DNA from: CAVVIO01 sp963748095
GTDB lineage: Bacteria; Bacteroidota; Bacteroidia; Bacteroidales; UBA10428
Length of the DNA stretch: 8,379 nt
Assembly: GCA_963748095.1 (NCBI GenBank)
Contig: CAVVIO010000050.1
Coordinates: 1-8,379, forward strand
Direction: 5' to 3'
Shown piece after piece: positions 7,154-8,379 of the stretch (the first letter of the stretch is position 1; each line of letters begins with the position of its first letter). The notes beneath the pieces were generated by a model, which saw only the letters and a list, made by a program, of their open reading frames with translations, was not told the DNA's origin and did not search any database. The translations under genes were made by a program, and so were the position numbers.

Positions 7154-7200
7154 GTTCAGAAGTCGGAAGTCGTAAGAAAGAAGTCGGGAGTCGGAAGTTG
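7154..7200. repeat. Heptamer tandem repeat, unit AGTCGGA
   Basis: Six or seven consecutive 7-bp units kept in exact register: GTTCAGA (7154), AGTCGGA (7161), AGTCGTA (7168), AGAAAGA (7175, degenerate), AGTCGGG (7182), AGTCGGA (7189) and a partial AGTTG (7196). It is not coding and forms no evident hairpin. It starts 14 nt after the SpeE-like stop codon and ends 32 nt before the promoter of the radical SAM gene. Confidence 0.75.
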
Positions 7201-7232
7201 CTACATTTTCAATTTAAAACATTAAAAATTCA

Positions 7233-7263
7233 TTTCAAAATGCCGTCCTTTTTAGTATATTTG
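7233..7263 (+). promoter_or_regulatory. Bacteroidota promoter of the AmrS-like radical SAM gene
   Basis: TTTC (7233-7236), a 19-nt spacer and TATATTTG (7256-7263). The -7 element is a perfect match to TAnnTTTG, the spacing is ideal and the -33 element differs by one base. Transcription would start near 7270, giving a leader of about 20 nt before the ATG at 7289. This indicates that the gene can be transcribed independently of the upstream membrane gene. Confidence 0.65.
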
Positions 7264-7288
7264 AATAACCCTCAAATAATACCGGATC

Positions 7289-8379
7289 ATGAAACCTTCA
7301 CAAAAGTACGTTTCCAAACGTCAATTTATTAAGTACGGTTTATTGGGGTCAGTTGGTTTGTTTTTCGGAATCCCGAAACAATTATTACGGGCCGGGGATA
7401 AAATATCCTCAAAGAAGGCTGAAATAACTGCATTTAGCGGATTTGTGAAAGGTAAGAAAGAAGCCCTTTTTTATTCCGTCACACCGAGAGGAGTTAAATG
7501 TGGAATATGTCCGAACGAATGTACATTAAAGGAAGGAGAGCTAAGTGAATGCCGGAACCGGACAAATACCGGAGGTAAACTATATACTCTTGCTTACGGA
7601 AATCCCTGCGCAGTGCATGTTGATCCGGTAGAGAAGAAACCGCTGTTACATTTTTTACCACAAAGTCAGGCATTTTCCATAGCTACCGCAGGATGTAATC
7701 TTGCATGCCTGAATTGCCAAAATTGGACTATTTCACAAACCAGTCCCGATAAAACGCGAAATTACGATCTGATGCCGGCATCCGTTGTCAGGGAAGCAGT
7801 AAATAATAATTGCTTGTCAATTGCCTATACCTATTCCGAACCAATTACCTTTTACGAATATGTTTACGACACATCAAAACTAGCCAGACAACAGGGAATA
7901 AAAAATATCCTGGTATCCAACGGATATATCAATGAAAAACCTCTCAGACAATTATGCAAGTATACCGATGCAGCCAATATCGATCTAAAGTCTTTTGACG
8001 ACAGCATTTACCTGAAACTGAACGGCGGAAAGCTCAACCCTATCCTGAACACTCTGAAAATAATGAAAGAAGAAGGAGTTTGGCTGGAAATTACCAACCT
8101 GGTAATTCCGGGATGGACAGATGATTTTAATATGATCCGGTCGATGTGTGACTGGCTGGTGAAAAACGGCTTGGATTTATACCCTTTGCATTTCAGCCGG
8201 TTTCATCCTCAGTATAAACTTACCCGTATTCCTGCAACACCTGTTTCTACCCTGGTGAAAGCCCGTGAAACTGCCATGAATGCAGGTATGAAATTCGTAT
8301 ACATAGGAAATGCTCCGGGAGTTAATGCCGAAAATACATACTGTCCAGCATGTAAAAAAATGGTAGTCGAAAGAAAGGG
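7289..8379 (+). CDS. amrS: AmmeMemoRadiSam-type radical SAM enzyme with Tat-like leader, 3'-truncated
   Basis: An open frame of 363 codons runs off the right edge with no stop. The N-terminus carries a leader-like extension of about 45 residues absent from typical AmrS proteins: S9-K-R-Q-F-I-K15 (Tat consensus S-R-R-x-F-L-K with Lys for the first Arg), the hydrophobic GLLGSVGLFFG, then polar residues. Next comes an N-terminal Cys motif (Cys71, Cys74, Cys78, Cys88: CGICPNEC...ECRNR), then the radical SAM cluster motif C136-NLA-C140-LN-C143 followed by QNWTISQ, then AYTYSEPITFYEY (179-191), ILVSNGY (207-213), NIDLKSF (230-236), LHFSRFHP (300-307) and a C-terminal YCPAC pair (Cys352, Cys355). 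These are hallmarks of the AmrS family, the radical SAM partner of AMMECR1 (AmrA) and MEMO1 (AmrB) homologues. The reaction is not established to my knowledge. The C-terminal motif implies only a few residues are missing. The partner genes are not in this window and would be expected downstream. Confidence 0.88.
   Translation, partial: MKPSQKYVSKRQFIKYGLLGSVGLFFGIPKQLLRAGDKISSKKAEITAFSGFVKGKKEALFYSVTPRGVKCGICPNECTLKEGELSECRNRTNTGGKLYTLAYGNPCAVHVDPVEKKPLLHFLPQSQAFSIATAGCNLACLNCQNWTISQTSPDKTRNYDLMPASVVREAVNNNCLSIAYTYSEPITFYEYVYDTSKLARQQGIKNILVSNGYINEKPLRQLCKYTDAANIDLKSFDDSIYLKLNGGKLNPILNTLKIMKEEGVWLEITNLVIPGWTDDFNMIRSMCDWLVKNGLDLYPLHFSRFHPQYKLTRIPATPVSTLVKARETAMNAGMKFVYIGNAPGVNAENTYCPACKKMVVERK

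Noticed and set aside
1..8379. CRISPR arrays, tRNA/rRNA genes, insertion sequences, phage genes
   Set aside because: No spaced direct repeats, cloverleaf or rRNA signatures, transposase motifs or terminal inverted repeats were seen.

Overview
The window looks like chromosomal DNA from a member of the Bacteroidota, probably Bacteroidales-like. The support is AT-rich intergenic DNA, a TonB-dependent receptor with an N-terminal carboxypeptidase-regulatory-like domain, a secreted PepSY-like protein, and candidate promoters of the Bacteroidota type (TAnnTTTG at about -7 with a TTTG-like element about 19-21 nt upstream). I cannot name a genus.

Layout. Positions 202-1263 (+) encode a predicted Tat-exported lipoprotein of the GH88/GH105 unsaturated glucuronyl/galacturonyl hydrolase type. 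Its stop lies 16 nt from the stop of a convergent TonB-dependent outer-membrane receptor gene (1280-3565, -). Upstream of the receptor on the same strand is a small secreted protein with two PepSY-like repeats (3676-4236, -). A strong intrinsic terminator (3601-3641) separates the two. A 371-nt AT-rich divergent intergenic region (4237-4607) follows, with a perfect 8-bp-arm inverted repeat near the PepSY-like gene and candidate promoters for both flanking genes. The right half holds a large polytopic membrane protein with a spermidine-synthase-like domain embedded between two membrane modules (4608-7139, +). A 149-nt gap then carries a 7-bp tandem repeat and a very good promoter. Last is the start of an AmmeMemoRadiSam-type radical SAM enzyme (AmrS family, 7289 to the right edge, +), truncated by the window end.

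How the genes may work together. The left half reads as separate envelope functions: glycan-fragment hydrolysis, TonB-dependent uptake and a periplasmic PepSY-like protein, with no SusC/SusD pair. The right half is the more unusual part. A SpeE-fold membrane protein with altered catalytic motifs sits directly upstream of a radical SAM enzyme that carries a Tat-like (KR variant) N-terminal leader. Both belong to SAM-related families and both look envelope-associated. My positive-inside reading places the SpeE-like domain on the periplasmic side. This pair is the best candidate for an undescribed system, but the functional link is inferred from adjacency only, and each gene appears to have its own promoter.
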